Assembly: GCA_963714325.1 (NCBI GenBank) | Contig: CAVQOB010000008.1 | Location: 124,001-188,000 of the forward strand | DNA from: CAVQOB01 sp963714325 | GTDB taxonomy: Bacteria; Pseudomonadota; Alphaproteobacteria; Rhizobiales; Hyphomicrobiaceae | Direction: 5' to 3' | DNA: 64,000 bases | Made by a program: the position numbers and the translations under genes | Shown here: piece after piece, positions 44,481 through 53,227 of the stretch | Layout: each line of letters begins with the position of its first letter | Numbering within the stretch: the first letter of the stretch is position 1 | Notes under the pieces: model-generated | Database searches by the model: none | Told to the model about the DNA's origin: nothing | The model's input: the letters and a program-made list of their open reading frames with translations, nothing else

Positions 44481-45128
44481 ATGCCCCTCCAGAACCGCGT
44501 CACGCCAACCGGCGACATTATCGCGACGCCCGCGCGCGGCGCCCTGTTCGGCAACCGCGGCGGATGCTTTCACAACCATGATCGCACGTTGCAATCACGT
44601 CATTGGGCGTCGAAACAGTGGCTTTGCTGTGTGCTCGATTTCAAGGGACGCCGCCGCCGGATGATGCAGCCTGGCCGCTATACCGAACTGTTCTTCCTCG
44701 ACGAGGCAACGGCATTGGCCGCCGGCCATCGTCCCTGCTTTGAATGTCGCCGCGCCGACGCGACGCGCTTTGCCGAACTCTGGCTCGCCGCACACGGCGG
44801 GGAGGAAAAATACGGCCGCGCGTCGGCGCCCGCCATGGATGACATCCTGCATCGCGCACGCATCCACGCCGGTGGCGAGCGTCGCCAAAGGACGACCACT
44901 ACGGACAATTTGCCCGATGGTGTTTTCATCCGCCTCGCCGGCGACGCCCGCCCGCATCTCATCGTTGGCGACAACCTGTTTCCTTGGTCGCCCGAAGGCT
45001 ACGGCCCGCCTGCGCAACGCCCGCTTGCGCCCATCCTGTCTGCCGCCGAGATTTTAACCCCGCTCCCTACGATTGCCGTAATCGCGCGCGGATATCGCCC
45101 GATGGTGCATGCCACAGCGACCGCCTGA
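44481..45128 (+). CDS. Conserved hypothetical protein with CxxC motif
   Basis: A 215-residue protein I know only as an uncharacterised proteobacterial family. Its hallmarks are the N-terminal MPLQNRVTPTGDIIATPARGALFGNRGG, then QWLCCVLDFKGRRR, PGRYTELFFLDEATALAAGHRPCFECRRAD with Cys86 and Cys89, and a C-terminal DARPHLIVGDNLFPWSPEGY. The paired Cys and nearby His suggest a metal site. No pathway link is visible from its neighbours. Confidence 0.75.
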   Translation: MPLQNRVTPTGDIIATPARGALFGNRGGCFHNHDRTLQSRHWASKQWLCCVLDFKGRRRRMMQPGRYTELFFLDEATALAAGHRPCFECRRADATRFAELWLAAHGGEEKYGRASAPAMDDILHRARIHAGGERRQRTTTTDNLPDGVFIRLAGDARPHLIVGDNLFPWSPEGYGPPAQRPLAPILSAAEILTPLPTIAVIARGYRPMVHATATA

Positions 45129-45162
45129 GTGTCTCCAACCCATCATTTCGGAAATTGGTTCA

Positions 45163-45975
45163 ATGACCCGTTCGACGCTGCAAACGACCTTGCGCCGCAT
45201 GTACTGGATCCTCGGGCTTGTCCTCACCCTGGCACTCGTCTCGAAATTCACCGATCACATCGAGGTTCTCAAGGTCGTCGGCATCACGCCCGTATTGAAG
45301 GATCTCTACGAATTCCTCCGCGACATGAGCCTGCTGATCGCCACCGGCGGCGTTGCCTACATTTCCAACGTCTTCCAGAAGCGACATGCCTTTGTTGACA
45401 GCCTGAAGGAGGAATGGCGCGATATCATCGGCGCCAAAACCGCCGTGCTCGCCTTCATGCACATGGAAAAGCCAACCCACGAGGAGTATATTGCCGCCTT
45501 CACGCGGCTCTCGGAAACCATCGACAACATGCGGATCGTCTATCGCAACGTCGGCGAGACCAAGGATCTGATCGGCCTGTATCCCTACGCGCCGCTCCAT
45601 GACATGCGCCGCGTTCTGCAAACGCTTGACCCGCGCGATGGCACAACGACGCCCGAAGCCCGCAAGCTCGCCCGCGATACCATGCTGCAGTCGTTCTACG
45701 CACTGCGCGAACACTTCCTGGAAGAGCTCGACCTCGAAGAACCCGATACGCCGTTGCTGATGTCCGGCGCCCGCCGCCTGAAGAGCCAAGGCGCGCAGTC
45801 AAGGGCGCGTAACCTGCAGGACCGTCAGATCAAGATCGCAGCCAAAGCATCGGCGACACCGGATGCCGCCGATCGCCTATTGCAAAACCTTTATGAAAAG
45901 GAACGCCAGAAGAACGCCGTTTCAGCGCCTAACGGCCGCGATGCTGCGCCAACCCAAGCGCTCGATCTGCGGTGA
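45163..45975 (+). CDS. Membrane protein of unknown function
   Basis: A 270-residue protein with an N-terminal helix (YWILGLVLTLALVSKF) and a second weaker hydrophobic stretch (LLIATGGVAYISNVF, about residues 57-71). A long charged helical region follows (KEEWRDIIGAKTAVLAFMHMEKPTHEEYIAAFTRLSETI) with a disordered tail. It is probably anchored in the inner membrane with a cytoplasmic helical domain. I do not recognise the family. It is convergent with the J-domain gene, three bases between stops. Confidence 0.7.
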   Translation: MTRSTLQTTLRRMYWILGLVLTLALVSKFTDHIEVLKVVGITPVLKDLYEFLRDMSLLIATGGVAYISNVFQKRHAFVDSLKEEWRDIIGAKTAVLAFMHMEKPTHEEYIAAFTRLSETIDNMRIVYRNVGETKDLIGLYPYAPLHDMRRVLQTLDPRDGTTTPEARKLARDTMLQSFYALREHFLEELDLEEPDTPLLMSGARRLKSQGAQSRARNLQDRQIKIAAKASATPDAADRLLQNLYEKERQKNAVSAPNGRDAAPTQALDLR

Positions 45976-45978
45976 CCA

Positions 45979-46509
45979 TCAACCCCGCGCTGGCGAGGTA
46001 TAAATCGGCTGCTGCCGGAGTGCCGCACTGTGCCGGCGCTGGGCATGCACTGCCTCAAGAGCTGCATAAGCTGCGTTGATCCTCCGCGCCATCGCCGCCA
46101 GATAGATCTGGACTTCCTCCGGCAGCTCCGCCGTCGAATAGCGGTCGGGGTGGTAGACTTTGGCCAGCACGTGATAGGCGCGCCGCACCTCGTCCCACGC
46201 CATATCGGTCGTCGTTCCCAGAATGACATGCGGATCGAAACCGTCGAGATCCCTGAGCCGCTGCTGCAGACTGGGTGCCCGCGGCACTTTGATCTGCTTG
46301 ACGCTGCTGACGGACGACTTGGCGACGTAAGTCCGTTCGCCGTCAAACGCCTCGAAATCCAGGAACATCGCCGCCCCGTTCAGGGCTTCAAAAAGAGTCC
46401 GCCCGGCGGCAATGGCGAGTTTCCCGCCAATCTCCCGGCCATCGGCCATCGTCAGGACAACGGCCAACGTGCCCTGGTCGGCGTTATCAATCCTGTTGCG
46501 CTCAAACAT
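45979..46509 (-). CDS. J-domain protein with C-terminal DnaJ-like domain
   Basis: A 176-residue protein. The first half (GTLAVVLTMADGREIGGKLAI to RTYVAKSSVSSVKQI) looks like a small beta domain. The second half is a J domain (DPHVILGTTTDMAWDEVRRAYHVLAKVYHPDRYS) with the HPD tripeptide that stimulates Hsp70. Placing the J domain at the C-terminus is unusual for DnaJ but known in alphaproteobacteria. The client is unknown. Confidence 0.8.
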   Translation of the reverse strand: MFERNRIDNADQGTLAVVLTMADGREIGGKLAIAAGRTLFEALNGAAMFLDFEAFDGERTYVAKSSVSSVKQIKVPRAPSLQQRLRDLDGFDPHVILGTTTDMAWDEVRRAYHVLAKVYHPDRYSTAELPEEVQIYLAAMARRINAAYAALEAVHAQRRHSAALRQQPIYTSPARG

Positions 46510-46577
46510 CGTTGTGCCGTTCCGAAACAATCGTTGGTCTCTGGCCAACCCGTCGCAAGGATCGTGCAGGTGCGCCC

Positions 46578-46689
46578 GCGGCGGTTGGCGGAGCGCCGCC
46601 GGAAAAGCATGCCCTCGGGCTTGACCCGAGGGTGGCGACCGGTTTTCCGATGAGCAGCGCGACCAAGAAAAGTGGGCAACCGAAGCCGC
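46578..46689 (+). repeat. GAA-bulge hairpin repeat, long-loop copy G0
   Basis: Outer arms GCGGC (46578-46582) and GCCGC (46685-46689), inner arms GGTTG and CAACC, bulge GAA (46682-46684). The loop is expanded to nearly 90 bases and contains a nested perfect hairpin CCCTCGGG (46612-46619) with CCCGAGGG (46625-46632). Confidence 0.7.
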
Positions 46690-46697
46690 AAGAAAAC

Positions 46698-46754
46698 GCG
46701 GCGGTTGGCGTCCCTCGGGACGAGGGCCCGAGGGCATGGGGCAACCGAAGCCGC
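46698..46754 (+). repeat. GAA-bulge hairpin repeat, long-loop copy G2
   Basis: Outer arms GCGGC and GCCGC, inner arms GGTTG and CAACC, bulge GAA (46747-46749), and a nested CCCTCGGG/CCCGAGGG hairpin at 46712-46734. It lies eight bases after the previous copy. Confidence 0.75.
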
Positions 46755-47251
46755 AAGAAAAGAGCACGTTAACCCCGATCGCCAAAACGCCCACTCACGC
46801 ACGGCGTGCGAGGATGCTTGCGTTCGCGCCGCCGGGGACGTTCTGCAGACGGAAAACGGTTCGTGGTGCGAATGGCTGTGAACTGGCTGGAACAAGGGCG
46901 CCTGTCCGAGGCGTGGCCCAGCCCAAACACCACCGCGCGAGTCCTGTTCGAGCGTCGGAGTAAAGTTCCGAAATAGTGGGATTGGAACAACAACACAGCC
47001 TGCGGGGCGTTTTCGCTTCGTCGAAACCAATCGGCCAGAGAGGAAATGCTGGGGTCGACAGGTCGGCAAGCGGCGAGCGCTGCGGCTCCAGATGGAGCTG
47101 AGATCCGTCGACGGGCGGATCATACATCTCGGCGCTCAAGCGCCCCGCCCCCCGGCATAGCGGCGGCGTCCTTGGACGCGCGTTGCTGAAAACGCGTCGC
47201 TTGTGAACAACACTAGGCAGTCAAAGGCACGCAAAGCCGCCAGTACACATC

Positions 47252-47282
47252 GCGCCGGCTGCTGGTGGGCAGCTGAAGGCGC
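47252..47282 (+). repeat. GAA-bulge hairpin repeat, copy B
   Basis: Outer arms GCGCC and GGCGC, inner arms GGCTGC and GCAGCT, loop TGGTGG, bulge GAA. The inner-stem change to C/G is compensated. It lies 117 bases before the typA start. Confidence 0.8.
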
Positions 47283-47398
47283 AAACAAGAGAGAGTGGCC
47301 ATTGCCAGGAAAAGATGCTACCTCCCGCCCAACTTGACGCGCCGCAGCATTTCGGCGCGCCGCCCGGCGATGAGCGCCGTGAAGCCCAGGACCACAAT

Positions 47399-49234
47399 AT
47401 GGAACTCCGGAATATCGCGATTATCGCGCACGTCGACCATGGCAAAACCACGCTTGTTGACGCCCTTCTCAAGCAGTCTGGCGCTTTCCGCGAGAACCAG
47501 AAGGTTGAGTCTCAGGCCATGGACAGCAATGACCTCGAGCGCGAGCGCGGCATCACCATCCTGGCCAAATGCACGTCGGTCGTCTGGCAAGACACCCGCG
47601 TCAATATCGTCGATACCCCAGGCCACGCCGATTTCGGCGGCGAAGTCGAGCGCATCCTGAACATGGTCGACGGCGTCGTCGTGCTCTGCGACGCGTCCGA
47701 AGGCCCCTTGCCGCAGACCAAGTTCGTCGTCTCCAAGGCGCTGAAGCTCGGGCTTCGTCCGATCGTTATCATCAACAAGATCGACCGCCCGGACGAGCGC
47801 CATGATCAGGTCTTGAACGAGATCTTCGATCTGTTTGCCAATCTCGATGCGACCGACGAACAACTCGACTTTCCCGTTCTCTACGGCTCCGGCCGCGATG
47901 GCTGGATGGCGACCGATCCGGCTGGTCCGAAGACCGATCTCGCCCCGCTGTTTGAACTTATTCTCCGTCACGTGCCCAAGCCGATCGTCGACGACGGCGC
48001 CTTCCGCATGCTGGCAACAACCTTGGAAGCCGACCCATATCTCGGCCGTATCCTGACCGGCCGCATCCGCTCCGGCAGCGTCAAGCCGAACCAGCAAATT
48101 AAGGCGCTCGCTCGCGATGGCCGCGTCATCGAAACCGCACGCATCACCAAGGTCCTCGCGTTTCGCGGCCTGGAACGCACCGCCGTTGATGAGGCCGTCG
48201 CCGGCGACATTGTCGCTATCGCGGGCATCACCCAATCGACGGTCGCCGACACGCTCTGCGATCCCACCATCGAAACACCGATCCAGGCTCAGCCGATCGA
48301 TCCGCCAACACTCGCCATGCTGTTTCGCATCAATGACGGCCCCATGGCCGGCCAGGAAGGCGACAAGGTCCAAAGCCGCGTCATCGGCGATCGCCTTGCA
48401 AAGGAAGCGGAACGCAACGTTGCCATCCGCATCTCTGAAATGGCCGACAAGGATGCTTTCGAAGTCGCCGGTCGCGGCGAATTGCAGCTCGGCATCCTGA
48501 TCGAGACCATGCGCCGCGAAGGCTTTGAATTGACCGTCTCGCGTCCCCGCGTCGTCATGCAGCAGGGTGAAAACGGCCAAACGTTGGAGCCTGTTGAAGA
48601 AACCATCATCGACGTCGACGATGAGCACACCGGCGTTGTCGTCAAGAAGCTCTCGGAGCGCAAAGGTGACCTGATGGAAATGCGCCCCTCGGGCGGCGGC
48701 CGCACGCGTTTGGTCTTCCTGGTGCCAACCCGCGGTCTGATCGGCTATCAGGGCGAATTGCTCACCGATACGCGTGGCACCGCCGTCATGAACCGCCTAT
48801 TTCACTCCTACGTACCGTTCAAAGGCGAGCTGCCCGGTCGTCGCAACGGCGTTCTGATTTCCAACGCCCAGGGCGAATCGACCGCCTACTCGCTGTTCAA
48901 TCTTGAAGACCGCGGGCCCCTGATGATCGACGCCCAAGTGAAGGTCTATGAGGGCATGATCGTCGGCCAGCACAGCCGCGACAATGACCTCGTCGTCAAT
49001 GTCGTCCAGGGCAAGAAGCTCACCAACGTCCGCGCCTCAGGCAAGGATGAGAACACGGTATTGACGCCGCCGATGCGGCTGACCCTCGAACGCGCACTGT
49101 CCTACATTCAGGACGACGAACTGGTCGAGATCACCCCGAAGTCGATCCGCCTGCGCAAGCGCTGGCTTGATCCCAACGAGCGCAAGCGCCGCGAACGCCA
49201 GTCCGAATCCGCCAAGGCTGCAGACGTAGCCTAA
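47399..49234 (+). CDS. typA: Ribosome-associated translational GTPase TypA/BipA
   Basis: EF-G-like GTPase that binds the 70S ribosome and aids 50S assembly and stress adaptation. The 611 residues have the P-loop AHVDHGKTT (10-18), switch II DTPGHADFGGEVER and NKIDRPDER. EF-G domains III and V follow, with the TypA-specific C-terminal domain SLFNLEDRGPLMIDAQVKVYEGMIVGQHSRDNDL. AGGA precedes the ATG at 47399; the 28 upstream in-frame codons do not fit the family. Confidence 0.96.
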   Translation: MELRNIAIIAHVDHGKTTLVDALLKQSGAFRENQKVESQAMDSNDLERERGITILAKCTSVVWQDTRVNIVDTPGHADFGGEVERILNMVDGVVVLCDASEGPLPQTKFVVSKALKLGLRPIVIINKIDRPDERHDQVLNEIFDLFANLDATDEQLDFPVLYGSGRDGWMATDPAGPKTDLAPLFELILRHVPKPIVDDGAFRMLATTLEADPYLGRILTGRIRSGSVKPNQQIKALARDGRVIETARITKVLAFRGLERTAVDEAVAGDIVAIAGITQSTVADTLCDPTIETPIQAQPIDPPTLAMLFRINDGPMAGQEGDKVQSRVIGDRLAKEAERNVAIRISEMADKDAFEVAGRGELQLGILIETMRREGFELTVSRPRVVMQQGENGQTLEPVEETIIDVDDEHTGVVVKKLSERKGDLMEMRPSGGGRTRLVFLVPTRGLIGYQGELLTDTRGTAVMNRLFHSYVPFKGELPGRRNGVLISNAQGESTAYSLFNLEDRGPLMIDAQVKVYEGMIVGQHSRDNDLVVNVVQGKKLTNVRASGKDENTVLTPPMRLTLERALSYIQDDELVEITPKSIRLRKRWLDPNERKRRERQSESAKAADVA

Positions 49235-49302
49235 GCCGCCCCTTGGCGTCGGCGATGTCTTGGGTAACAGTCGCGGATCAATGGATCAGCGAGGCCTCTC
49301 CA

Positions 49303-50055
49303 ATGTCCAAAACCCTTCTCATCACCGGCGGTTCGCGCGGTCTTGGCGCGGCCACGGCGCGAATCGCCGCAACGCGCGGTTACGATGTCGCGATTGCCTA
49401 CGCTGGCAATGCGAAAGCTGCCGAAGCCGTCGCCGCCGATATCCGCAAGGCCGGTCGCCGCGCCGCCGTCATCCAGGCCGATGTGTCGAAGCCCGATGAC
49501 ATCGTGCGACTTTTCCAAACCGTTGATAAGGAACTTGGCCGTCTCGACGCCTTCTTCAACAATGCCGGCGTCTTGGGGCCCATTGCTCGCTTCGTTGACA
49601 TTCCGCGAGACCGCCTCGAACGTACCCTCGCCGTCAATACCGTCGGAGCGTTCCTCGCCGCCCAGGAAGCCGTCCGCCGCATGTCGACCCGAACCGGCGG
49701 CAACGGCGGCGCGATCGTCAACATGAGTTCACTCGCCGCCAAGCTCGGCGCGCCCGGTGAAGCCATCGACTACGGCTTCTCGAAAGGTGCCATCGATACC
49801 ATGACCATCGGTTTGGCAAAGGAACTCGCCAGCGAAGGCATTCGCGTCAATGCCGTTCGCCCCGGCCTGATCTACAGTGACATTCACGCCTCGACGGGCA
49901 TCGTCGACCGCGTCGACAAGATGAAGCACCTCGTTCCCTTGCAGCGCGGTGGCACGCCCGAGGAAGTGGCCGAAGCCGTACTCTGGCTGTTGTCCGATCA
50001 GGCAGCCTATTGCACCGGTGTCATTCTCGATATTGGCGGTGGTCGCGGCATTTGA
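49303..50055 (+). CDS. Short-chain dehydrogenase/reductase
   Basis: A 250-residue classical SDR. The NAD(P) motif is TGGSRGLG (residues 8-15), followed by NNAG. The catalytic Ser is in NMSSLAAKLG, the YxxxK is Tyr-Gly-Phe-Ser-Lys, and NAVRPGLIYSDIHAS follows. Many relatives are glucose- or 3-oxoacyl-like reductases; the substrate is unknown. GAGG lies eight bases before the ATG. Confidence 0.88.
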   Translation: MSKTLLITGGSRGLGAATARIAATRGYDVAIAYAGNAKAAEAVAADIRKAGRRAAVIQADVSKPDDIVRLFQTVDKELGRLDAFFNNAGVLGPIARFVDIPRDRLERTLAVNTVGAFLAAQEAVRRMSTRTGGNGGAIVNMSSLAAKLGAPGEAIDYGFSKGAIDTMTIGLAKELASEGIRVNAVRPGLIYSDIHASTGIVDRVDKMKHLVPLQRGGTPEEVAEAVLWLLSDQAAYCTGVILDIGGGRGI

Positions 50056-50461
50056 GCCGTCGCTATGCAATCATTCCAACTGCAAATACTCCAAACACGT
50101 CGCGGTAATCTTTTGGTGGGATTGTCCGGACAAAGACGGCCAACCAAAAGAAATGGGCCTTCCCGCGAAGGAAGACCCAAGTCCACAACAGAATACAAAT
50201 CGCAGGAGGCGCTTGCATTCTGCGAACGATAATATCTCAGTGCACCCGCGACGGTCGATCGAATTTCCCGCAACATTGTTTTCAGCTGAGCGCAATCAAA
50301 ACTGCGACGCGCGTAAACGCAATCGTAACGATACCTGCAGATGACCGGCTGCTTCGGCCGCAGCCGCGTCTCCGGTAAGTATCATTTCAACAGTCATCGG
50401 AGTAAGGTGCCATTGAGGTTATGGCCTGCGGCGAGAATTCGCCCGAAGGAGCAATGAAGTC
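50056..50461. other. 406-base intergenic region with two hairpins
   Basis: TCTTTTGGT (50109-50117) pairs with ACCAAAAGA (50143-50151), enclosing the palindrome TTGTCCGGACAA (50122-50133). A second stem follows: TGGG and TTCC (50154-50163) with GGAA and CCCA (50170-50179). No gene was recognised. They could be a terminator for the SDR gene, though no T-run follows, or a small structured RNA. Confidence 0.5.
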
Positions 50462-50956
50462 ATGTCACATGCAGCCATAGTTCCCAATGAACTCGTTCTT
50501 GGCTCCACTGAATTCATGCAGGCCAGTCGGACCCTGCAGTGGCTCTCGCCGGTCCTGCTGGGTTTAGCTGGCCCCATTGCACTGATCGTCATCATTGGAC
50601 CGTCGATTCTGGAACACGCGCAGTTTCTGTTCGCCATGATCCTGTTGACGATCCTGGTCATCAGCTTCGCCATGTTCACGCTGAGCATCGTCATGCGCGG
50701 CCCGGTTGCCGCAGTTGTCTTCGACCGTGCGTCGCGCAGCATCAACGTCATCCATCAGGGCGTCTTCGCGAACGCGATCACCGTCCTGCCGTTTGACGCC
50801 GTCCATAAGATCCATCTCGCCAGTGCATACGACGATGACGGCTATCGCCGCGACATCGCCGAGTTGATCACCACCGAAGGCACCTCCATTGTGCTTCCTG
50901 TCGGGGTCGTAGAAGCCCAAGTCCGCGCCGCCAAAGCCATTCTCGGCCGTAAATAA
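50462..50956 (+). CDS. Membrane protein of unknown function (two helices)
   Basis: A 164-residue protein with two membrane helices (LQWLSPVLLGLAGPIALIVIIGP and FLFAMILLTILVISFAMFTLSIVM). A C-terminal soluble part of about 85 residues follows (VVFDRASRSINVIHQGVFANAITVLPFDAVHKIHL), whose strand-rich pattern recalls PH-like membrane domains. No family is confidently recognised. Confidence 0.7.
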   Translation: MSHAAIVPNELVLGSTEFMQASRTLQWLSPVLLGLAGPIALIVIIGPSILEHAQFLFAMILLTILVISFAMFTLSIVMRGPVAAVVFDRASRSINVIHQGVFANAITVLPFDAVHKIHLASAYDDDGYRRDIAELITTEGTSIVLPVGVVEAQVRAAKAILGRK

Positions 50957-51057
50957 GCCCACGACGTCAAGCACGCCTCATTTTGCCTGGGATCGCTGCT
51001 GCGAATACGCTATCCACCTCACTTGGATCGCTACCTCGCACCGCAGCAGGAAGTTTC

Positions 51058-52410
51058 GTGGCCGCTGATCGCATCACCAGCTCATCCGACGTGGCGCTTG
51101 CGTCACCGGAAGCGTGGCCGGCTGGCGTCAGCCCCACGGCGGAGTACGAAGCGGCCATCCGCCATCTGCGACAGGGCGATGGCCACTTGTTCGTCACCGG
51201 CCGCGCCGGCACTGGCAAATCGACGCTTCTCCGTGCGCTCCGCGAAATTGTTACCGAGGAAATGGTGATCGTCGCCCCAACCGGTCTCGCTGCTGTCAAT
51301 GTCGGCGGCCAGACCATTCACTCGTTCTTCGGCCTGCCGCCCCGCTTGATCCAGGCCGACGATATCCGCCGCAGCCGCAACGGCCGTGTCATGCGCCATC
51401 TGAAACACCTGGTCATCGACGAGGTGTCGATGGTGCGCTCGGACCTTATGTGGGCCATCGATCAGTCGCTGCGTGTCAACCGCGGCCGCCCGCGCGAGCC
51501 CTTTGGGGGCGTCCGCCTGATGCTGTTCGGCGACCTCAGTCAATTACCGCCGGTCGTCCAAGAAGCCGAAGTAGCCGAACATCTCGAGGATCGACACGGC
51601 GGTCCATACTTTTTTAATGTCCCGGCGTTGCGCGAAGGCACCGGCACCTCACTCCTCGAATTGTCCCAGGTCTTCCGCCAGGCCGAAGGGCCGTTCCTAA
51701 CTCTATTGAACCGCATCCGCGACGGTGGCGTCACTGAGGACGACCTGACTGTGCTCAATGATCGGGTCAAGCCCGTCCGGACGCTGGCTGAAGGCGACCC
51801 CTACATCATTTTGACGCCCACCAATGCTGCAGCTCAACGCATCAACCTAGCCTATCTTGAAGCCTCGCAGGGTGCCCCGCACAGCTATCAAGCGGCCGTC
51901 ACAGGCGAATTCAACCCTTCTGCCAGCCCGACCGACATAACGCTGGTCCTGAAGCGTGGCGCCAAGGTGATCATGCTGCGCAACGATGCCGACAAACGTT
52001 GGGTCAACGGCACCATCGCTCGGATTTCCCGCCTGGAGGCCGACCGGGTTTGGATCGACATCGGCGGCGCCGAGCACGAAGTCGAACAGGTGGCCTGGGA
52101 GAACCGCCGCTACGCCTATGATCAATCCGCCCAGAAGGTGGTCGAGACGATCGCCGGAACGTTCAAGCAGTTCCCCATCCGCTTGGCCTGGGCGTTGACG
52201 ATCCACAAAAGTCAGGGCCTGACGCTCGACAAGGTATATATTGATCTCGGGCGCGGCACTTTCGCGCATGGCCAAGCCTATGTGGCCCTTTCCCGCTGCC
52301 GGACCCTGGAAGGCTTGGCGCTCGCCCGCACCGTGCGGCCGTCCGACATCCTCTTCGATCCCCGAGCATTAGGCTATCGCGACGCTTTCCCAGCCCTGGA
52401 TCCAAACTAA
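51058..52410 (+). CDS. PIF1/RecD2-like superfamily 1 DNA helicase
   Basis: A 450-residue 5'-3' SF1B helicase. Walker A is GRAGTGKS (residues 48-55). Motif Ia is APTGLAAVNVGGQTIHSFFGLPP, the Pif1-family block. Walker B is LVIDEVSMV, and motif III GDLSQLPPV, motif V AWALTIHKSQGLTLDKV and motif VI VALSRCRTL follow. It probably unwinds DNA in repair or at G-quadruplexes. The GTG at 51058 has AGGA upstream; a TTG 25 codons earlier has no ribosome-binding site. Confidence 0.88.
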   Translation: MAADRITSSSDVALASPEAWPAGVSPTAEYEAAIRHLRQGDGHLFVTGRAGTGKSTLLRALREIVTEEMVIVAPTGLAAVNVGGQTIHSFFGLPPRLIQADDIRRSRNGRVMRHLKHLVIDEVSMVRSDLMWAIDQSLRVNRGRPREPFGGVRLMLFGDLSQLPPVVQEAEVAEHLEDRHGGPYFFNVPALREGTGTSLLELSQVFRQAEGPFLTLLNRIRDGGVTEDDLTVLNDRVKPVRTLAEGDPYIILTPTNAAAQRINLAYLEASQGAPHSYQAAVTGEFNPSASPTDITLVLKRGAKVIMLRNDADKRWVNGTIARISRLEADRVWIDIGGAEHEVEQVAWENRRYAYDQSAQKVVETIAGTFKQFPIRLAWALTIHKSQGLTLDKVYIDLGRGTFAHGQAYVALSRCRTLEGLALARTVRPSDILFDPRALGYRDAFPALDPN

Positions 52411-52422
52411 AACTACCGCATC

Positions 52423-52462
52423 GCAACATTTATGTTGCAATGCACCAAATTTCCTGTATAAG
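52423..52462 (+). promoter_or_regulatory. Phasin promoter with an overlapping palindrome
   Basis: A sigma-70-type promoter is visible: TTGCAA (52435-52440), a 16-base spacer, and TATAAG (52457-52462). The -35 box overlaps the right arm of a perfect inverted repeat, GCAACA and TGTTGC around TTTA (52423-52438), and the sequence TGCAATGCA. TGC-GCA motifs of this sort are typical operators of the polyhydroxyalkanoate regulator PhaR, so this is a plausible PhaR site. Confidence 0.6.
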
Positions 52463-52556
52463 TCTTTTCCAGGCCGCCGACGCCGTTGACGTACACATGG
52501 AATTTCGGCGCCGCATGAAATTCGCCATAGAGTCCAACCCAGCCGGAGCTGACCCC

Positions 52557-53015
52557 ATGAACGCCCCCTTCAATTTCTCGACCGATGAAATGCTCAAAGC
52601 CGCTAAGTCCTTCCAGATGCCGGAGCAAGTCCGTGTCATCGCCGAAGAGGGCGTCGCCCAGTCGCGCAAGGCTTACACCCAGATCGCTGGCCTGACCGAG
52701 CAAAACGCCAAGGCGACCCAGGATGTCATCTCGACGGTCCAGGCCAGCGCTAAGACGATCGGCACCAAGCTGTTCGAAAACACCTCGGCCAACACCGAAG
52801 CGGCTCTGAAGGCGGCTGGCGAGATCGCCAAGGCCAAGTCGGTACCCGACGCACTGCGCCTGCAGGCTGAATTCATGAAGGCACAGTTTGCCGCATTCGG
52901 CGCGCAGACACAGGAACTGTTCCAGCTCTCGGCCGGTCTATCGAAGACCACCGTCGAGCAGGTCAGCGCCGCTGCCACCCGCGCCGCCGAACAAGTCAAG
53001 AAGTCGGCTGCCTGA
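52557..53015 (+). CDS. Phasin family protein
   Basis: A 152-residue helical protein that would coat polyhydroxyalkanoate granules. It has the phasin domain pattern FSTDEMLKAAKSFQMPEQVRVIAEEGVAQSRKAYTQIAGL, the amphipathic helix NTEAALKAAGEIAKAKSVPDALRLQAEFMKAQFAAFGAQTQEL and a Lys/Ala-rich end AEQVKKSAA. GGAG lies nine bases before the ATG. A hairpin repeat begins four bases after the stop. Confidence 0.9.
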   Translation: MNAPFNFSTDEMLKAAKSFQMPEQVRVIAEEGVAQSRKAYTQIAGLTEQNAKATQDVISTVQASAKTIGTKLFENTSANTEAALKAAGEIAKAKSVPDALRLQAEFMKAQFAAFGAQTQELFQLSAGLSKTTVEQVSAAATRAAEQVKKSAA

Positions 53016-53018
53016 AAA

Positions 53019-53047
53019 GCGCGGTTGCTGGTGGGCAACTGAAGCGC
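53019..53047 (+). repeat. GAA-bulge hairpin repeat, copy C
   Basis: Outer arms GCGC, inner arms GGTTGC and GCAACT, loop TGGTGG, bulge GAA. It starts four bases after the phasin stop. A degenerate version ending CAACTGAAGCGC follows at about 53089-53128. Confidence 0.8.
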
Positions 53048-53227
53048 CAACGAAAATGCCCGTTGCTAGAGCGCAGCCGTTTTAGGATATGCCGTGCGAC
53101 CGGCAACGGGGTCGACAACTGAAGCGCAAGTCAAAGTGCCCGTGGACTTCGGTCCCGGGCCGTTGTGCTTCAAGAAATGTAAATTTGCCACTAGACCAGA
53201 CGGGCGAGCTTGTCGTTTAATCGATGC

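Larger units (their letters stand above)
46510..47398. other. 889-base intergenic region rich in hairpin repeats
   Basis: No frame here has a credible start and product. The region contains at least three members of the GAA-bulge hairpin family, two of them with nested hairpins (listed separately). It also has other inverted stretches (near 47130-47215). The typA promoter must lie in its right part, but I could not identify it. Confidence 0.5.

Noticed and set aside
47318..48628. 436-codon minus-strand open frame
   Set aside because: Fully antisense to typA, whose protein matches its family end to end.
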